The position numbers and the translations under genes are program-made. 64,000 nt of DNA from Parafrankia discariae (lineage in GTDB: Bacteria; Actinomycetota; Actinomycetes; Frankiales; Frankiaceae): positions 233,732 to 297,731 of the forward strand of contig NZ_KB891252.1 in assembly GCF_000373365.1 (NCBI RefSeq), read 5' to 3'. The notes beneath the pieces were generated by a model. That model had not been told where the DNA came from and searched no databases. It worked only from the letters and a program-made list of their open reading frames with translations. Below are positions 34,906 to 44,162 of the stretch, one piece after another (position 1 is the first letter of the stretch; each line of letters starts with the position of its first letter).

Positions 34906-35904
34906 ATGAGCATTCCGCGGCGTCAGGCGATCAAGATCGGTGCCTATCTGCTGAAGCAGAAAATCGCACGTCGAGACAAGTTCCCGATCACGCTCGAGCT
35001 GGAACCGCTGTTCGCGTGCAACCTCTCCTGCGAGGGCTGCGGCAAGATCCAGCACCCCGCGGACGTCCTCAAGCAGCGCATGCCGGTCGAGCAGGCGCTG
35101 GCCGCCGTCGACGAGTGCGGCGCGCCCGTCGTGTGTCTGGCGGGTGGCGAGCCGCTGATGCACCCACAGATCGAGCAGATCGTGGAAGGCCTGGTCAAGC
35201 GCAAGAAGTTCATCTACCTCTGCACGAACGCGGTGCTGCTCCCGCGCAAGATCGACAAGCTGAAGCCCTCGCCGTACCTGTCGCTCGCGGTGCACATCGA
35301 CGGGCTTGAGGACCGCCACGACGAGTCCGTGGCGAAGAAGGGCGTCTTCGCCCAGGCCGTCGACGCGATCAAGGACGCGCAGGAACGCGGATTCCGGGTG
35401 ACGACGAACACCACGTTCTTCAACACCGACACCCCGCAGACCGTCATCGAGGTCCTGGACTTCCTGAACAACGACCTCAACGTCGACGGCATGATGCTCT
35501 CGCCGGCCTACGCCTACGAGAAGGCCCCTGAGCAGGACAAGTTCCTGGGCGTCAAGGAGACTCAGGAGCTTTTCCGCAAGGCGTTCGCCGACGGCCGGCG
35601 CAAGCGCTGGCGCATCCAGCACTCGCCGCTGTTCCTCGACTTCCTCGAGGGCAAGGTCGACTTCCCCTGCACGGCATGGGGAATTCCGTCCTACTCCCTC
35701 TACGGCTGGCAGAAGCCGTGCTACCTGATGGGTGACGGATACGCCTCGAGCTACAAGGAGCTTCTCGAGACGACCGACTGGGAGTCGTACGGCCGGGGCC
35801 GCGACCCCCGCTGTGAGAACTGCATGGCGCACTGCGGCTACGAGCCGACGGCCATCGCCGCCACGCTGACCTCGCTGCGGGAGTCCATCCGCGCGACGCG
35901 CTGA
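34906..35904 (+). CDS. hpnH: adenosyl-hopene transferase HpnH (radical SAM)
   Basis: A 332-residue radical SAM enzyme that adds adenosine from SAM to hopene, giving C35 hopanoid precursors. The iron-sulfur ligands are C38, C42 and C45 in 'FACNLSCEGCGKIQ'. Downstream 'VCLAGGEPLMHPQI' is the GGE motif, and 'CENCMAHCGYEPTA' near the C-terminus is typical of HpnH. ATG at 34906 is preferred over the GTG at 34900, since ggaaggg (34894-34900) then sits at normal spacing. Hopanoids are abundant in Frankia vesicles. No other hopanoid gene is in the window. Confidence 0.93.
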   Translation: MSIPRRQAIKIGAYLLKQKIARRDKFPITLELEPLFACNLSCEGCGKIQHPADVLKQRMPVEQALAAVDECGAPVVCLAGGEPLMHPQIEQIVEGLVKRKKFIYLCTNAVLLPRKIDKLKPSPYLSLAVHIDGLEDRHDESVAKKGVFAQAVDAIKDAQERGFRVTTNTTFFNTDTPQTVIEVLDFLNNDLNVDGMMLSPAYAYEKAPEQDKFLGVKETQELFRKAFADGRRKRWRIQHSPLFLDFLEGKVDFPCTAWGIPSYSLYGWQKPCYLMGDGYASSYKELLETTDWESYGRGRDPRCENCMAHCGYEPTAIAATLTSLRESIRATR

Positions 35905-36027
35905 GACCCTCGGCGAGCGGATGCGGAAGACGATCTCGGTGACGGCGGTCGCGTCCTCCGACCGGAGGGCGACGACCGCCGCGCCGAGGTCCTCCACGCG
36001 CCCGCGGCCCGCCGGTTCCAGCGGCCG

Positions 36028-36915
36028 TCACGCCACCTTCGGGAACTGTTTCTTGAGGCGGTCGATGAGGGTGACGGTGGCCTCCTCCGAACGAGCCATC
36101 GCGCCCCACCCCTCGATGAACAGGCCGTCGTAGCTGAGGCCGACCCAGCGACCGGTGAGCCGGTCACCGTGCGGGTGCAGCGAGAGGAACAGCGTGCCCT
36201 TCGACCGGACCGGGCCGTCGACCGCCGCGTACCACCCCATGACGACCTCGTTGTCGAAGACCCGCAGCTCGCCCGACCACAGATAGCCGCCGTCCTCCAG
36301 GGCCAGCCCGCGCGAGACCGCCTCGATGTGGAGGACCTCGCCGGACTGCGCCACGCTGACCTCCTGCGAGGACTGGACCTCCGCACCGTCCCGGAAGGTC
36401 TGCCAGGACGTCCACCACCGCCCCGACAGGTCGATCCGGCTCGGTGCCGGGGGCCCGGTCGGTCCGGACCGGGGCGCGGGCACGCCCGGCGCGCTCGACG
36501 GTGCCGGGCGCCCCGATGATGCCGGCGCGTCGGACGATGCCGGCACGACCGGCAGGGCCGCGGCCGCTGCCGGCCCGACCGCGACGGCGCCGCCCCCGAC
36601 GATGAGCTGTCGGCGATCCGTGATGTCCACCTCCTCCTGGGCTCCCCGCCAGATGACGCCAGCCTGACCGCCCTTGTCCTCCAGCCACGCGTGGCTGCGC
36701 AGCTCGACGAGCACACCGCCGGCGTTCAGCTCCGCGTCGATCGCGGCCACGAGCGACTGCGACGGCACGCCGAGCAGGCCGCGCTCGGCCTTCGAGAGGT
36801 AACTCGGTTGGTAACGCACCCGGTTGGCCAGCTGGGCTTGACTGAGCCCGGCGGCCTTCCTGCGCTGGACGATTTCACCCAACAGGCTGGCGAGACAGGG
36901 TTGTATGTGCTTCAC
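36028..36915 (-). CDS. XRE-family helix-turn-helix regulator with C-terminal sensor-like domain
   Basis: A 295-residue protein with an HTH_3 domain at about 10-65 ('LSQAQLANRVRYQPSYLSK'). An Ala/Pro/Ser-rich linker spans about 115-165. The C-terminal ~130 residues form a beta-rich domain that begins 'DLSGRWWTSWQTFRDGAEV' and contains 'LHPHGDRLTGRWVGLSYD'. The latter recurs in actinobacterial XRE regulators but has no name I can give. GTG start at 36915. It reads away from the 36916-37329 gap, so it may be autoregulated there. Confidence 0.75.
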   Translation of the reverse strand: MKHIQPCLASLLGEIVQRRKAAGLSQAQLANRVRYQPSYLSKAERGLLGVPSQSLVAAIDAELNAGGVLVELRSHAWLEDKGGQAGVIWRGAQEEVDITDRRQLIVGGGAVAVGPAAAAALPVVPASSDAPASSGRPAPSSAPGVPAPRSGPTGPPAPSRIDLSGRWWTSWQTFRDGAEVQSSQEVSVAQSGEVLHIEAVSRGLALEDGGYLWSGELRVFDNEVVMGWYAAVDGPVRSKGTLFLSLHPHGDRLTGRWVGLSYDGLFIEGWGAMARSEEATVTLIDRLKKQFPKVA

Positions 36916-37329
36916 ATCGTCTACCCGGGGTCCTCGGTTCTGGTTCGTCGCAGACCGATTCCAGCTGGTCTGACTGCTGTCACACCCAAGCGGGCGAGGC
37001 ACCGGCCGCCAGGACCGCCACAATTCGTCCGCTGATCTCCCGCGCTGATCGTGCCATACCGGACCGGATCATCGGCCGCGCCGCATTCGACGCGCCGGTG
37101 GCTCTGTGTCGCTTCCTCCGGATGTCCGCAGTATGACGCCACTCACACCCTCGCCCGATCACCCGCGATGGTGAACCGTTGGTCGAGGGGAGAGGGGATG
37201 CCACCCAGCAGGAACACCGCCCGGACCGGAGCGATACATGACAAAGGGGCGCCCACTCGTCGACGGCGACGCAGTGGCATTAAATTCATTCAAAAAAGCT
37301 GAATTTTTCTCTCGCAGAGCGAGGCCGAC
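36916..37329. other. intergenic region
   Basis: This 414-nt gap lies between the divergent XRE gene and a small hypothetical gene. It is modestly AT-richer near 37270-37310 (ttaaattcattcaaaaaag), probably the promoter of the small gene. I see no other structure. Confidence 0.45.
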
Positions 37330-37569
37330 GTGACGACGCCGAGCCCTCTGCACCCCCCGTCCGAGGAGAGCTGGCGGCGCGCTGAGCACGCCGTGCGCGG
37401 GAAGTGGGCGGCACCCGGCGCCTACGCCGTCGTGCTCGTCGACGACGCCGGATCCCCCACCTCCGTCGTCGGAACGTTCCCCGGCCCGATGTCAGCCGAG
37501 ATGTACGGGCGGATCGTCGGCACCGACTTCCGCGTGGTGCGGGTGGACCCGGCCAAGACGGAGCTCTGA
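37330..37569 (+). CDS. hypothetical protein
   Basis: A 79-residue protein with a GTG start. It has a short alpha-beta pattern ('AYAVVLVDDAGSPTSVVGTF', 'IVGTDFRVVRVDPAKTEL'). The strand-turn-strand followed by a helix and a strand resembles small proteins of unknown function encoded in actinobacterial accessory regions, including one at 54337-54579 here ('LVGILVLDDTGVPIDVVSPF'). Function unknown. Confidence 0.55.
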   Translation: MTTPSPLHPPSEESWRRAEHAVRGKWAAPGAYAVVLVDDAGSPTSVVGTFPGPMSAEMYGRIVGTDFRVVRVDPAKTEL

Positions 37570-37640
37570 CCGCACCGGCCGCCACCCACGAACACGAACC
37601 CGATACGCGGGCCGGAATCCCGAACGCGGGATTGCGGGGT

Positions 37641-37694
37641 CCCGAAAGCCTGATGCCCGAAGCCGGTTCGGGCTTCGGGCATCAGGCTTTCGGG
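37641..37694. terminator. very strong convergent terminator
   Basis: Perfect 24-bp arms (37641-37664 and 37671-37694) with a 6-nt loop between the small hypothetical gene and the LLM oxidoreductase. A second, shorter GC dyad precedes it. Confidence 0.8.
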
Positions 37695-37765
37695 AACCTC
37701 GGGTCAGGGATCAGCACGGTCCGAGCGGGTACGGGCCAGCCCGGCACGGGCCAGGTGGGTGCGGA

Positions 37766-38737
37766 TCAGCGGAAGGCCGGCAGCACCTCGTGCTCGAACA
37801 GGCGGAGGCTTTCCCACGCCGATTCGGGCGGCATTCCCCCGCACAGCGGGTGGAGCTGGGCGAACGGGAAGGGCGCCGCCTTCTGCTCGGCCACGAACTG
37901 CTCGGGCGTCAGCACCCGGTACTGCCCGGTCGTGCGCAGCTGGTCGGCGTCGGGAGACGTGCGATACGGGGAGGCCGCGTTGTTCTGGGCCTGCCAGATG
38001 CCGTAGGCGTTCGTCTCGTGCAGGAAGAACGGCGACATCCGCTTCCAGCCCTCGTCGACGTCCTCGGCGAGCGCGACGACCCGGTTGGCGCCGATCGGGC
38101 TCTGCCCGGGATCGGGCCGGCCGAGCTTCTGGACCTCGTCGCGGTAGAACTCCCAGATCTCCGGCAGCGTGGGAACGAAGCCGTCGGCGATGCGCGCGGC
38201 GCGGCGGGCGGCCGGCTCACTGCTGCCACCGAGCGAGATCTTCGGGCCACCGGGACGGAACGGACCCGGGGTGAGGTGGACCGTCCGACCGCGGTACTCG
38301 AACGGCTCGCCGGTGAACGCGGCCTTGAGGGTCGTCACCGTCTCGGTCACCCGGCGCCCGCGTTCGGACATCGGGACGTCGAACAGGGCGAACTCCTCGC
38401 GGACGTAACCGCCCGCGATGATCAGGTCGACGCGACCCTTGCTGAGATTGTCGAGGAAGATCAAATCCTCGGCGAGGCGCAGCGGGTCGTGAAACGGCGC
38501 GATGAGCGCCGCGATATTGAAACGCACCTTCGTGGTGCGGGCGGCCATCGCCGCGAGCATCGGGATCGGGCTGGGCAGGTAGCCGTCCGGCGAACCGTGG
38601 TGCTCCGAGACCGCAATGGTCACGCAGCCCAGCTGGTCGGCCCACTCGGCCATGTCGAGGGCCGCCGCGTAACGGTCGGCCATAGTCGTACCGGCGAGGT
38701 CCGGATTACGGAAGTCGAAGCGTAAGGCGAACAGCAC
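37766..38737 (-). CDS. LLM-class flavin-dependent oxidoreductase
   Basis: A 323-residue TIM-barrel F420/FMN-dependent oxidoreductase of the luciferase-like family. Features: 'TIAVSEHHGSPDGYLPSP', 'VRFNIAALIAPFHDPLRLAE', 'FLDNLSKGRVDLIIAGGYVRE' and a late 'GFVPTLPE'. The conserved SEHH of the family is present. Its usual partners use F420H2 or FMNH2. The last 60 residues carry extra sequence with 'CGGMPPE'. Substrate unknown. Confidence 0.88.
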   Translation of the reverse strand: MLFALRFDFRNPDLAGTTMADRYAAALDMAEWADQLGCVTIAVSEHHGSPDGYLPSPIPMLAAMAARTTKVRFNIAALIAPFHDPLRLAEDLIFLDNLSKGRVDLIIAGGYVREEFALFDVPMSERGRRVTETVTTLKAAFTGEPFEYRGRTVHLTPGPFRPGGPKISLGGSSEPAARRAARIADGFVPTLPEIWEFYRDEVQKLGRPDPGQSPIGANRVVALAEDVDEGWKRMSPFFLHETNAYGIWQAQNNAASPYRTSPDADQLRTTGQYRVLTPEQFVAEQKAAPFPFAQLHPLCGGMPPESAWESLRLFEHEVLPAFR

Positions 38738-38784
38738 GGCCGGAGAGTAACAGGAATCAGATCCGCGCGATCGGCCTGCGGGGC

Positions 38785-39933
38785 TCAGCCATCCTGGGCG
38801 GGCGCGGGCGGGTCGTGGTGGATCGGGCCGGACAACTCCCGCAGCTGGGCGCCCGATCCCCCGTGCCGGGTCGCGATGATCTCCGCGGCGATGGAGATCG
38901 CGGTCTCCTCCGGCGTGCGCCCGCCGATGTCCAGGCCGATGGGCGCGTGCAGGCGGGCCAGGTCGGCGGCGGAGAAGCCGAGCTCCCGCAGCCGTCGCGC
39001 GCGGTCGGCGTTGGTGCGGCGCGACCCCATGACCCCGAGGTAGGCCAGCGGTCGGCGCAGCGCCACCTCCAGCAGCGGCACGTCGAACTTCGGATCGTGG
39101 GTGAGCACGCAGACGGTCGTGCGCTCGTCCACCGCGGTCGCGGCGAGGTAGCGGTGCGGCCAGTCGACGACCACCTCGTCGGCCTCGGGGAACCGCTTGC
39201 GGGTGGCGAACGTCGCCCGCGCGTCGCAGACGGTCACCCGGTAGCCGAGGAAGGTGCCGACCCGGGCCAGCGCGGCGGCGAAGTCGATGGCGCCGAAGAC
39301 GATCAGCCGCGGCCGCGGCGCGTAGGAGGCGACGAAGACGGCACTGTCGTCACCGCGCCGCTCGCCGTCCGGGCCGTAGCGGACGATGCCCGTCCGTCCC
39401 TGCTCCAGCATCCCGCGCGCGTCGTCGCGGACGGCCGCGTCGAACCGCGCGCTGCCCAGCGTGCCCTCCACCGACCCCGGCCGGACGACGAGGCGGGACC
39501 CGACCGGGCCGGCACCGGCACCGTCGATGCTGCTGCCCGCCCCGCTGACCAGCGTCGCGACCGCGACCGGCCGGCCGTCCCGGACGTCGGCGAGGATCCC
39601 GCCGAGCTCGGGGAACGTCCGCCGGCTCACCGCCTCGACGAAGACGTCGACGATGCCCCCGCAGGTCAGGCCGACCGCGAACGCTTCGTCGTCGCTGACC
39701 CCGTAACGCTGCAGGACGGGGACCGACGTCGAACGGCACTGCTCGGCCAGGTCGTACACGGCCCCCTCGACGCAGCCGCCCGAGACGCTGCCCACGGCCG
39801 AGCCGTCGGGGGCGACCGCCATCGCGGCGCCCGGCTGACGCGGGGCCGACCTCCAGGTGCCGACGACCGTCGCCAGGCCCACGGTCTCCCCCCTCTGCCA
39901 CCAGCCCTCGAGCTCGGGGAGCACGTCACGCAT
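38785..39933 (-). CDS. XdhC/CoxF-family molybdenum-enzyme maturation protein
   Basis: A 382-residue protein that in known systems helps insert the sulfurated molybdopterin cofactor. The N-terminal XdhC-CoxI domain has 'GLATVVGTWRSAPRQPGAAM' and 'SVSGGCVEGAVYDLA'. The C-terminal Rossmann part has 'RLIVFGAIDFAAALARVGTFLGY' (Gly-rich loop partly altered: G-A-I-D-F-A) and 'GVMGSRRTNADRARRL'. It overlaps the coxE gene by 8 nt. Part of the maturation operon at 38785-41949. Confidence 0.88.
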   Translation of the reverse strand: MRDVLPELEGWWQRGETVGLATVVGTWRSAPRQPGAAMAVAPDGSAVGSVSGGCVEGAVYDLAEQCRSTSVPVLQRYGVSDDEAFAVGLTCGGIVDVFVEAVSRRTFPELGGILADVRDGRPVAVATLVSGAGSSIDGAGAGPVGSRLVVRPGSVEGTLGSARFDAAVRDDARGMLEQGRTGIVRYGPDGERRGDDSAVFVASYAPRPRLIVFGAIDFAAALARVGTFLGYRVTVCDARATFATRKRFPEADEVVVDWPHRYLAATAVDERTTVCVLTHDPKFDVPLLEVALRRPLAYLGVMGSRRTNADRARRLRELGFSAADLARLHAPIGLDIGGRTPEETAISIAAEIIATRHGGSGAQLRELSGPIHHDPPAPAQDG

Positions 39934-41074
39934 CGGTGATCACCTCGGCAAGTCCGCGCAGGGCCTCGAACGTATGCCCGGCGAGCAGGTCGTCCACGTG
40001 GGGAAGCGCCGCGGACATGCCGGCGGCGGTCGGGGTGAACCCGGCGCGGCCGGTGTGCGGGTTCACCCAGAGGACCCGGTGCGCGAGCCGGGCCAGCCGG
40101 GCCATCTGCCCGGCGAGCAGGGTGACGTCGCCACGCTCCCACCCGTCGGACACGATGACCACGACCGCCTGGCGGGCGGTGCCCCGCTGCCCCCACAGGT
40201 CGAGGAAGGCCCGCAGCGACTCGCCGAGGCGGGTGCCCCCGCTCCAGTCGGGAATCACCTCGCCGGCCACCCGCAGCGCCTCCCCCGCGTCCCGCAGCCG
40301 CAGCGGACGGGTGAGCCGGGTCAGCCTGGTCCCGCAGGTGAACACCTCGGTGGCGAACGGGGCGACCCGGACGGCGGCGTGCGCGAAGCGCAGCATCACG
40401 TCGGCGTAAGGGCTCATGGAACCGCTGACGTCGACGAGGAACACCAGCCGCCGGGGCCGTACCCGTGGGCGGGCGCGGACCAGCTCACCGGGCTCGCCGC
40501 CGTCGCGCAGCATGGCCCGCACGGTGCGACGCGGGTCGAGCCCGCGGTTCCCACCGGCCCGGCGCCGGCGACTCGGACGGGAACCGACCCGGGGAGCGAG
40601 CAGGCCGACAAGCCTGTCGATCTCGGCCCGCTCCGCCGGGCTCAGGTCCGCGACGTCGCGGTGGCGCAGCAGCTCGACGTCGCTCGCGCCGGCCGGCAGC
40701 GGGTCGACCCGGCTGTCGTCGCCGTCGTCACCGGGGGTGCCGGCCCGGCTGGACGGCCAGGCCCGCACCACGCGGGACGACGGCGCGGTGGCCCCGGCTC
40801 CGGGGCCAGGCCGATCGGGCCCCGCGGCGGGACGTCCACGGAACCACTCGTCGAACAGCGCGTCGTAGCGCGCCAGGTCGTCCGGTTCGGCGCACAGGGC
40901 CAGGCGACCGGCCCAGTACACGTCGGCGGCGCTGGTGGGATCGAGGTGGGTGAGCGCCTGGACGGCCGTCGCGACCCGGCTGGCGTCCGCCGCCGCGCCG
41001 GCGCCGCGCAGCGCGCGGGCGAACCCGGTCAGGGCGACCAGCGGGTCCGGGCCGGCGGAACGGCAGGTGCTCAT
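39926..41074 (-). CDS. CoxE-like von Willebrand factor A-domain protein
   Basis: A 382-residue protein with a C-terminal vWA domain (about 195-380). The MIDAS motif DVSGS is in 'LVFLVDVSGSMSPYADV', with a Thr at 'GGTRLGESL' and an Asp in 'VVIVSDGWERG'. The N-terminal ~180 residues are helical. CoxE works with the MoxR-type ATPase CoxD in maturation of molybdenum hydroxylases such as CO dehydrogenase. Overlaps its neighbours by 8 and 4 nt. Confidence 0.88.
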   Translation of the reverse strand: MSTCRSAGPDPLVALTGFARALRGAGAAADASRVATAVQALTHLDPTSAADVYWAGRLALCAEPDDLARYDALFDEWFRGRPAAGPDRPGPGAGATAPSSRVVRAWPSSRAGTPGDDGDDSRVDPLPAGASDVELLRHRDVADLSPAERAEIDRLVGLLAPRVGSRPSRRRRAGGNRGLDPRRTVRAMLRDGGEPGELVRARPRVRPRRLVFLVDVSGSMSPYADVMLRFAHAAVRVAPFATEVFTCGTRLTRLTRPLRLRDAGEALRVAGEVIPDWSGGTRLGESLRAFLDLWGQRGTARQAVVVIVSDGWERGDVTLLAGQMARLARLAHRVLWVNPHTGRAGFTPTAAGMSAALPHVDDLLAGHTFEALRGLAEVITDA

Positions 41075-41949
41075 GTCGGCCCGCCGACGATCTCGTCGAG
41101 CTCCCGCTCGACACGGACGATGTCCTCCCGGTACTTCAGCACCGCCCCCAGCGTCATCCGCGCCGCCGCCCCGTCGAGGCGGGACCGGCCGAGCGTGTGC
41201 AGGGCCAGCGCCCAGTCGATCGTCTCGGCGATGCCGGGCGGCTTGAGCAGGCTCGCCTCCCGCAGCCGCGCGGCGGCCCGGGCGACGTCCGCGACGAGCT
41301 GGTGCGCCGCCCCCGGCACCCGCCGGCGGACGATCTCCACCTCCCGGGCGAAGTCCGGATGGTCCAGCCACAGGTAGAGACAACGGCGTTTGAGGGCGTC
41401 GTGCACCTCACGGGTCCGGTTCGAGGTGATCACCGTCAGCGGCGGGACGTCCGCCCGGATCGTGCCGATCTCCGGGACCGTCACCGAGCTCTCGGCGAGC
41501 ACCTCGAGCAGGAACGCCTCGAACTCGTCGTCGGCGCGGTCGATCTCGTCGATGAGCAGGACGGCGGGGCTGCGCTCAAGCGCCCGCAGCACCGGTCGGG
41601 CGATCAGGAACCGGCGGTCGTACAGCGAGGTCTCGATCTCGCCCGGGTCCGCGGTACCGGCGGCGGCGCGCAGGTGGAGGACCTGGCGCGGGAAGTCCCA
41701 GTCGTACAGCGCCTGGCTCGCGTCGATGCCCTCGTAGCACTGCAGGCGGAACAGGCTGGCCCGGCAGATCGTGGCCAGCGCGTGCGCCAGCGCGGTCTTG
41801 CCGACACCGGGGTCGCCCTCCACGAACAGCGGCCGGCCCATCCGCAGGGCGAGGAACGCGGCGGTGGCGACGCCGTCGTCCGGCACGTACCCGGCCGCGT
41901 CGAGCGCGCCGGACACCGCCGCCGGGTCGGCGAAGTCACGTAACGGCAT
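41071..41949 (-). CDS. MoxR/CoxD-type AAA+ ATPase
   Basis: A 292-residue AAA+ chaperone ATPase. Walker A GDPGVGKTA is at 45-53, Walker B 'VLLIDEID' at 130-137, and sensor 1 in 'PPLTVITSNRTREVHDALKR'. MoxR ATPases pair with vWA proteins, here the gene 4 nt overlapped downstream. CoxD aids assembly of the Cu-S-Mo site of CO dehydrogenase. An in-frame ATG at 41967 is an alternative start. First gene of the operon. Confidence 0.9.
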   Translation of the reverse strand: MPLRDFADPAAVSGALDAAGYVPDDGVATAAFLALRMGRPLFVEGDPGVGKTALAHALATICRASLFRLQCYEGIDASQALYDWDFPRQVLHLRAAAGTADPGEIETSLYDRRFLIARPVLRALERSPAVLLIDEIDRADDEFEAFLLEVLAESSVTVPEIGTIRADVPPLTVITSNRTREVHDALKRRCLYLWLDHPDFAREVEIVRRRVPGAAHQLVADVARAAARLREASLLKPPGIAETIDWALALHTLGRSRLDGAAARMTLGAVLKYREDIVRVERELDEIVGGPT

Positions 41950-42000
41950 GACCGCGAGTATGCCCATCACCGCCGTCCGGCTCCCGGCACACTGGCCGGC

Positions 42001-42639
42001 ATGACCGGAAACGCACCGGCCCGGATCGTCGCGGCAGTGCTCGCGGCGGGCGGCGGCAGCCGGATGGGCCTGCCGAAGGCCGAGCTCGTCGTGGGCGGGG
42101 CCCGGCTGGTGGATCGCGCGGTGGCCGCCGCCCGGGACGCCGGCTGCCCCTGGATCATCGCGGTGGTCCGGGACGGCACGGCCGTCGCGGGCGCGGACGT
42201 CGTCGTGAACCCCGACCCCGGGCGCGGGCAGCGCAGCTCGCTCACACTCGCGCTGGACCGCGCCGCGGCCGGCGCGGCCGGCGCGAGGGGTCCGGCGGGG
42301 GTGGACGCGGTGGCGGTGCTGCTGGTCGACACCCCCGGGATCGGCGCGGACGCGGTGCGCGCCGTCCTCGCGGCCTGGCGGCCGGGCCGGGTCGCCGTCG
42401 GCCGTTACGACGGCCGGCGCGGACATCCGATCGTCATGGCGCCGCGGCTGTGGCGGGCGGCGATCGCGCTCGCCGGAGCCGACGAGGGCGCGCGCCGCTT
42501 CCTCACCGCGCACCCGGACCTGGTCGACGAGGTGCCGGTCCCGGGCGATCCCGCCGACCTCGACACGCCGGAGGACGTGCGGCGCTGGCCCGGTTCCGCG
42601 TCAGGCCGCGCCGCTCGCGCCGGAGGCCGGCGGGAGTAG
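42001..42639 (+). CDS. MocA-like molybdenum cofactor nucleotidyltransferase
   Basis: A 212-residue NTP transferase of the MobA/MocA type. The signature 'VAAVLAAGGGSRMGLPKAEL' is at 11-30 and 'VLLVDTPGIGADAVRAVL' gives the acidic metal site. MocA transfers CTP to molybdopterin for xanthine-dehydrogenase-type enzymes. Divergent from the moxR operon with a 51-nt gap holding both promoters. Its presence with xdhC, coxE and moxR indicates a molybdenum-hydroxylase assembly module. Confidence 0.85.
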   Translation: MTGNAPARIVAAVLAAGGGSRMGLPKAELVVGGARLVDRAVAAARDAGCPWIIAVVRDGTAVAGADVVVNPDPGRGQRSSLTLALDRAAAGAAGARGPAGVDAVAVLLVDTPGIGADAVRAVLAAWRPGRVAVGRYDGRRGHPIVMAPRLWRAAIALAGADEGARRFLTAHPDLVDEVPVPGDPADLDTPEDVRRWPGSASGRAARAGGRRE

Positions 42640-42674
42640 GGCGCGGCCTGACGGCGTCCCGGGCCAGCCGCTCC

Positions 42675-43304
42675 TTACGCCGCCACCCAGCGCCAGCCGT
42701 TGTTGTCCGCGCAGACAATCGCCTCGCCGTTGCCCGCCACGCCACGCACGCCGTGGTCGGCGTTGCGGCAGATCTGGCCGGCCTTGTAGCAGTTGCCGGC
42801 GCCGCTCAGCGGATGGCAGCCCGGAGCCGCCGCCGCGGCGGCCGGCGGAGCGGCGGCGGCCTGCTGGGGCGCGGCGGCCTGCTGGGGCGGAGCGGCCTGC
42901 TGGGGCGGAGCGGCGGCAGCGGCCGGCGGTGGCGCGGCGACCCGCTGGGGCGCGGCTGCGGCGGCGGCCGGCGGAGCGGCGGCGGCCGCCGGAACCGGCT
43001 GCTGGACCGCCGAGTGGGTCGCTGGCGGCGGGGCCGCCGGCGTAGCCACCGGGGACGTAACCACGGCGGGTGTCGTCACCCGCACCGGTGTCGGGGACGA
43101 CGTCGGCGCTGTCGAGGTCGAGGTCGAGGTGACCGCCGCCGGCGAGGCTGACCGGACGGAAGCCGCGTCGTTCACGGGCGGATCAGACGTAGCACCGACG
43201 ATAATGAACAAAGCGAGCAGGACCGTGATCGTCCCACTGGTCTTGGGATGGCGCCGGCACCAAAGCCAGGCACGCCGAAGAAAGCCCACTGCACCCCCCT
43301 GCAT
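42675..43304 (-). CDS. exported or membrane-anchored protein with Cys-rich C-terminal domain
   Basis: A 209-residue protein. A membrane segment (about 20-36, 'SGTITVLLALFIIVGA') is followed by a long Pro/Ala/Gln/Thr-rich linker (about 40-160). The C-terminal ~45 residues form a compact Cys-containing domain ('CHPLSGAGNCYKAGQICRN', 'DHGVRGVAGNGEAIVCADN') ending in Trp-rich residues. Four cysteines suggest disulphides outside the cell. I recall this tail from other actinobacterial secreted proteins but cannot name the family. ATG at 43304 chosen. Confidence 0.65.
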   Translation of the reverse strand: MQGGAVGFLRRAWLWCRRHPKTSGTITVLLALFIIVGATSDPPVNDAASVRSASPAAVTSTSTSTAPTSSPTPVRVTTPAVVTSPVATPAAPPPATHSAVQQPVPAAAAAPPAAAAAAPQRVAAPPPAAAAAPPQQAAPPQQAAAPQQAAAAPPAAAAAAPGCHPLSGAGNCYKAGQICRNADHGVRGVAGNGEAIVCADNNGWRWVAA

Positions 43305-43496
43305 GTGACTCTCGACCGAGAGCGATCGCGACGATACGCCGCGGATGGTCACCGACGGCAAGAAGATGCCGAAAACCGCGGAACCTGGGGGAACGGAGTG
43401 CTTCCATTGATCCATCGATGACTTACGAGTGCGTCGCCGCGCGGACGGGTCTGATCCGGTTCTTCAGGAGGCGGTGCCCGGGGTACAAGCCACGGC

Positions 43497-44141
43497 ATGG
43501 GACCCGCCATCACCAGTCAGCCGGTTCACACCGTCGCGCATGAGGTGCACAGGCTCGCGGTGGACGTCGGCACCTCGTTCCAGGACTTCCGCGAACGCTA
43601 CGAGCGTGCCGTCCCCCGGTTCGACGAGGAGCGTTTCGCCGCTCTCGCGCGGGAGAACGCCGCCTGGGCGACCGTCGTCCGCGCGACCCACGAGAACGCG
43701 CCGCACGGTTTCATCATCTACTGGAGCTTCGACAGCTCGCCGCTCATGGAGCTCGCCGGCGACCGGGGGCGCTGCGTCGAGTACCTGATGGGCAATCATG
43801 TCATCGCCCAGCGAATGTTTCACCACAATCCCGGCGTGCTGCTCTACGCGCCACTGCGCACCGCCATACACACCACCCCCGAGGGCAGGATCTGGTTCAC
43901 CGTCGACCAGCCCAGCACCCGGTTCGCGAGCTTCGGCGATCCCGCGATCACCGAGGTCGGAACCGATCTCGACCGCGAGCTCGCGGCGCTGCTGGAGTAC
44001 CTGGACGTCCCGGTCCCGGACGCCCTCGAATCAGAAACGGCGGCCGAGGCCCCGAACAACCGCGGCAGCGCCTCAGGGCCTTCCCGGGCCCGCCCCACCA
44101 CCCGGCCAGCCGCCCACACGCACTCCCGGAATCGTCCCTGA
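43497..44141 (+). CDS. DUF302 domain protein
   Basis: A 214-residue protein with a DUF302 core (about 25-180): 'FDEERFAALARENAAWATVV', 'APHGFIIYWSFDSSPLMELAG', 'CVEYLMGNHVIAQRMFHHNP'. A disordered Pro/Ala/Thr/Arg tail follows. DUF302 members are of uncertain role, some linked to redox or lipid chemistry. ATG at 43497. It faces the 42675-43304 gene divergently. Confidence 0.75.
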   Translation: MGPAITSQPVHTVAHEVHRLAVDVGTSFQDFRERYERAVPRFDEERFAALARENAAWATVVRATHENAPHGFIIYWSFDSSPLMELAGDRGRCVEYLMGNHVIAQRMFHHNPGVLLYAPLRTAIHTTPEGRIWFTVDQPSTRFASFGDPAITEVGTDLDRELAALLEYLDVPVPDALESETAAEAPNNRGSASGPSRARPTTRPAAHTHSRNRP

Positions 44142-44162
44142 ACAGGTTTGCATGCAGTTGAT

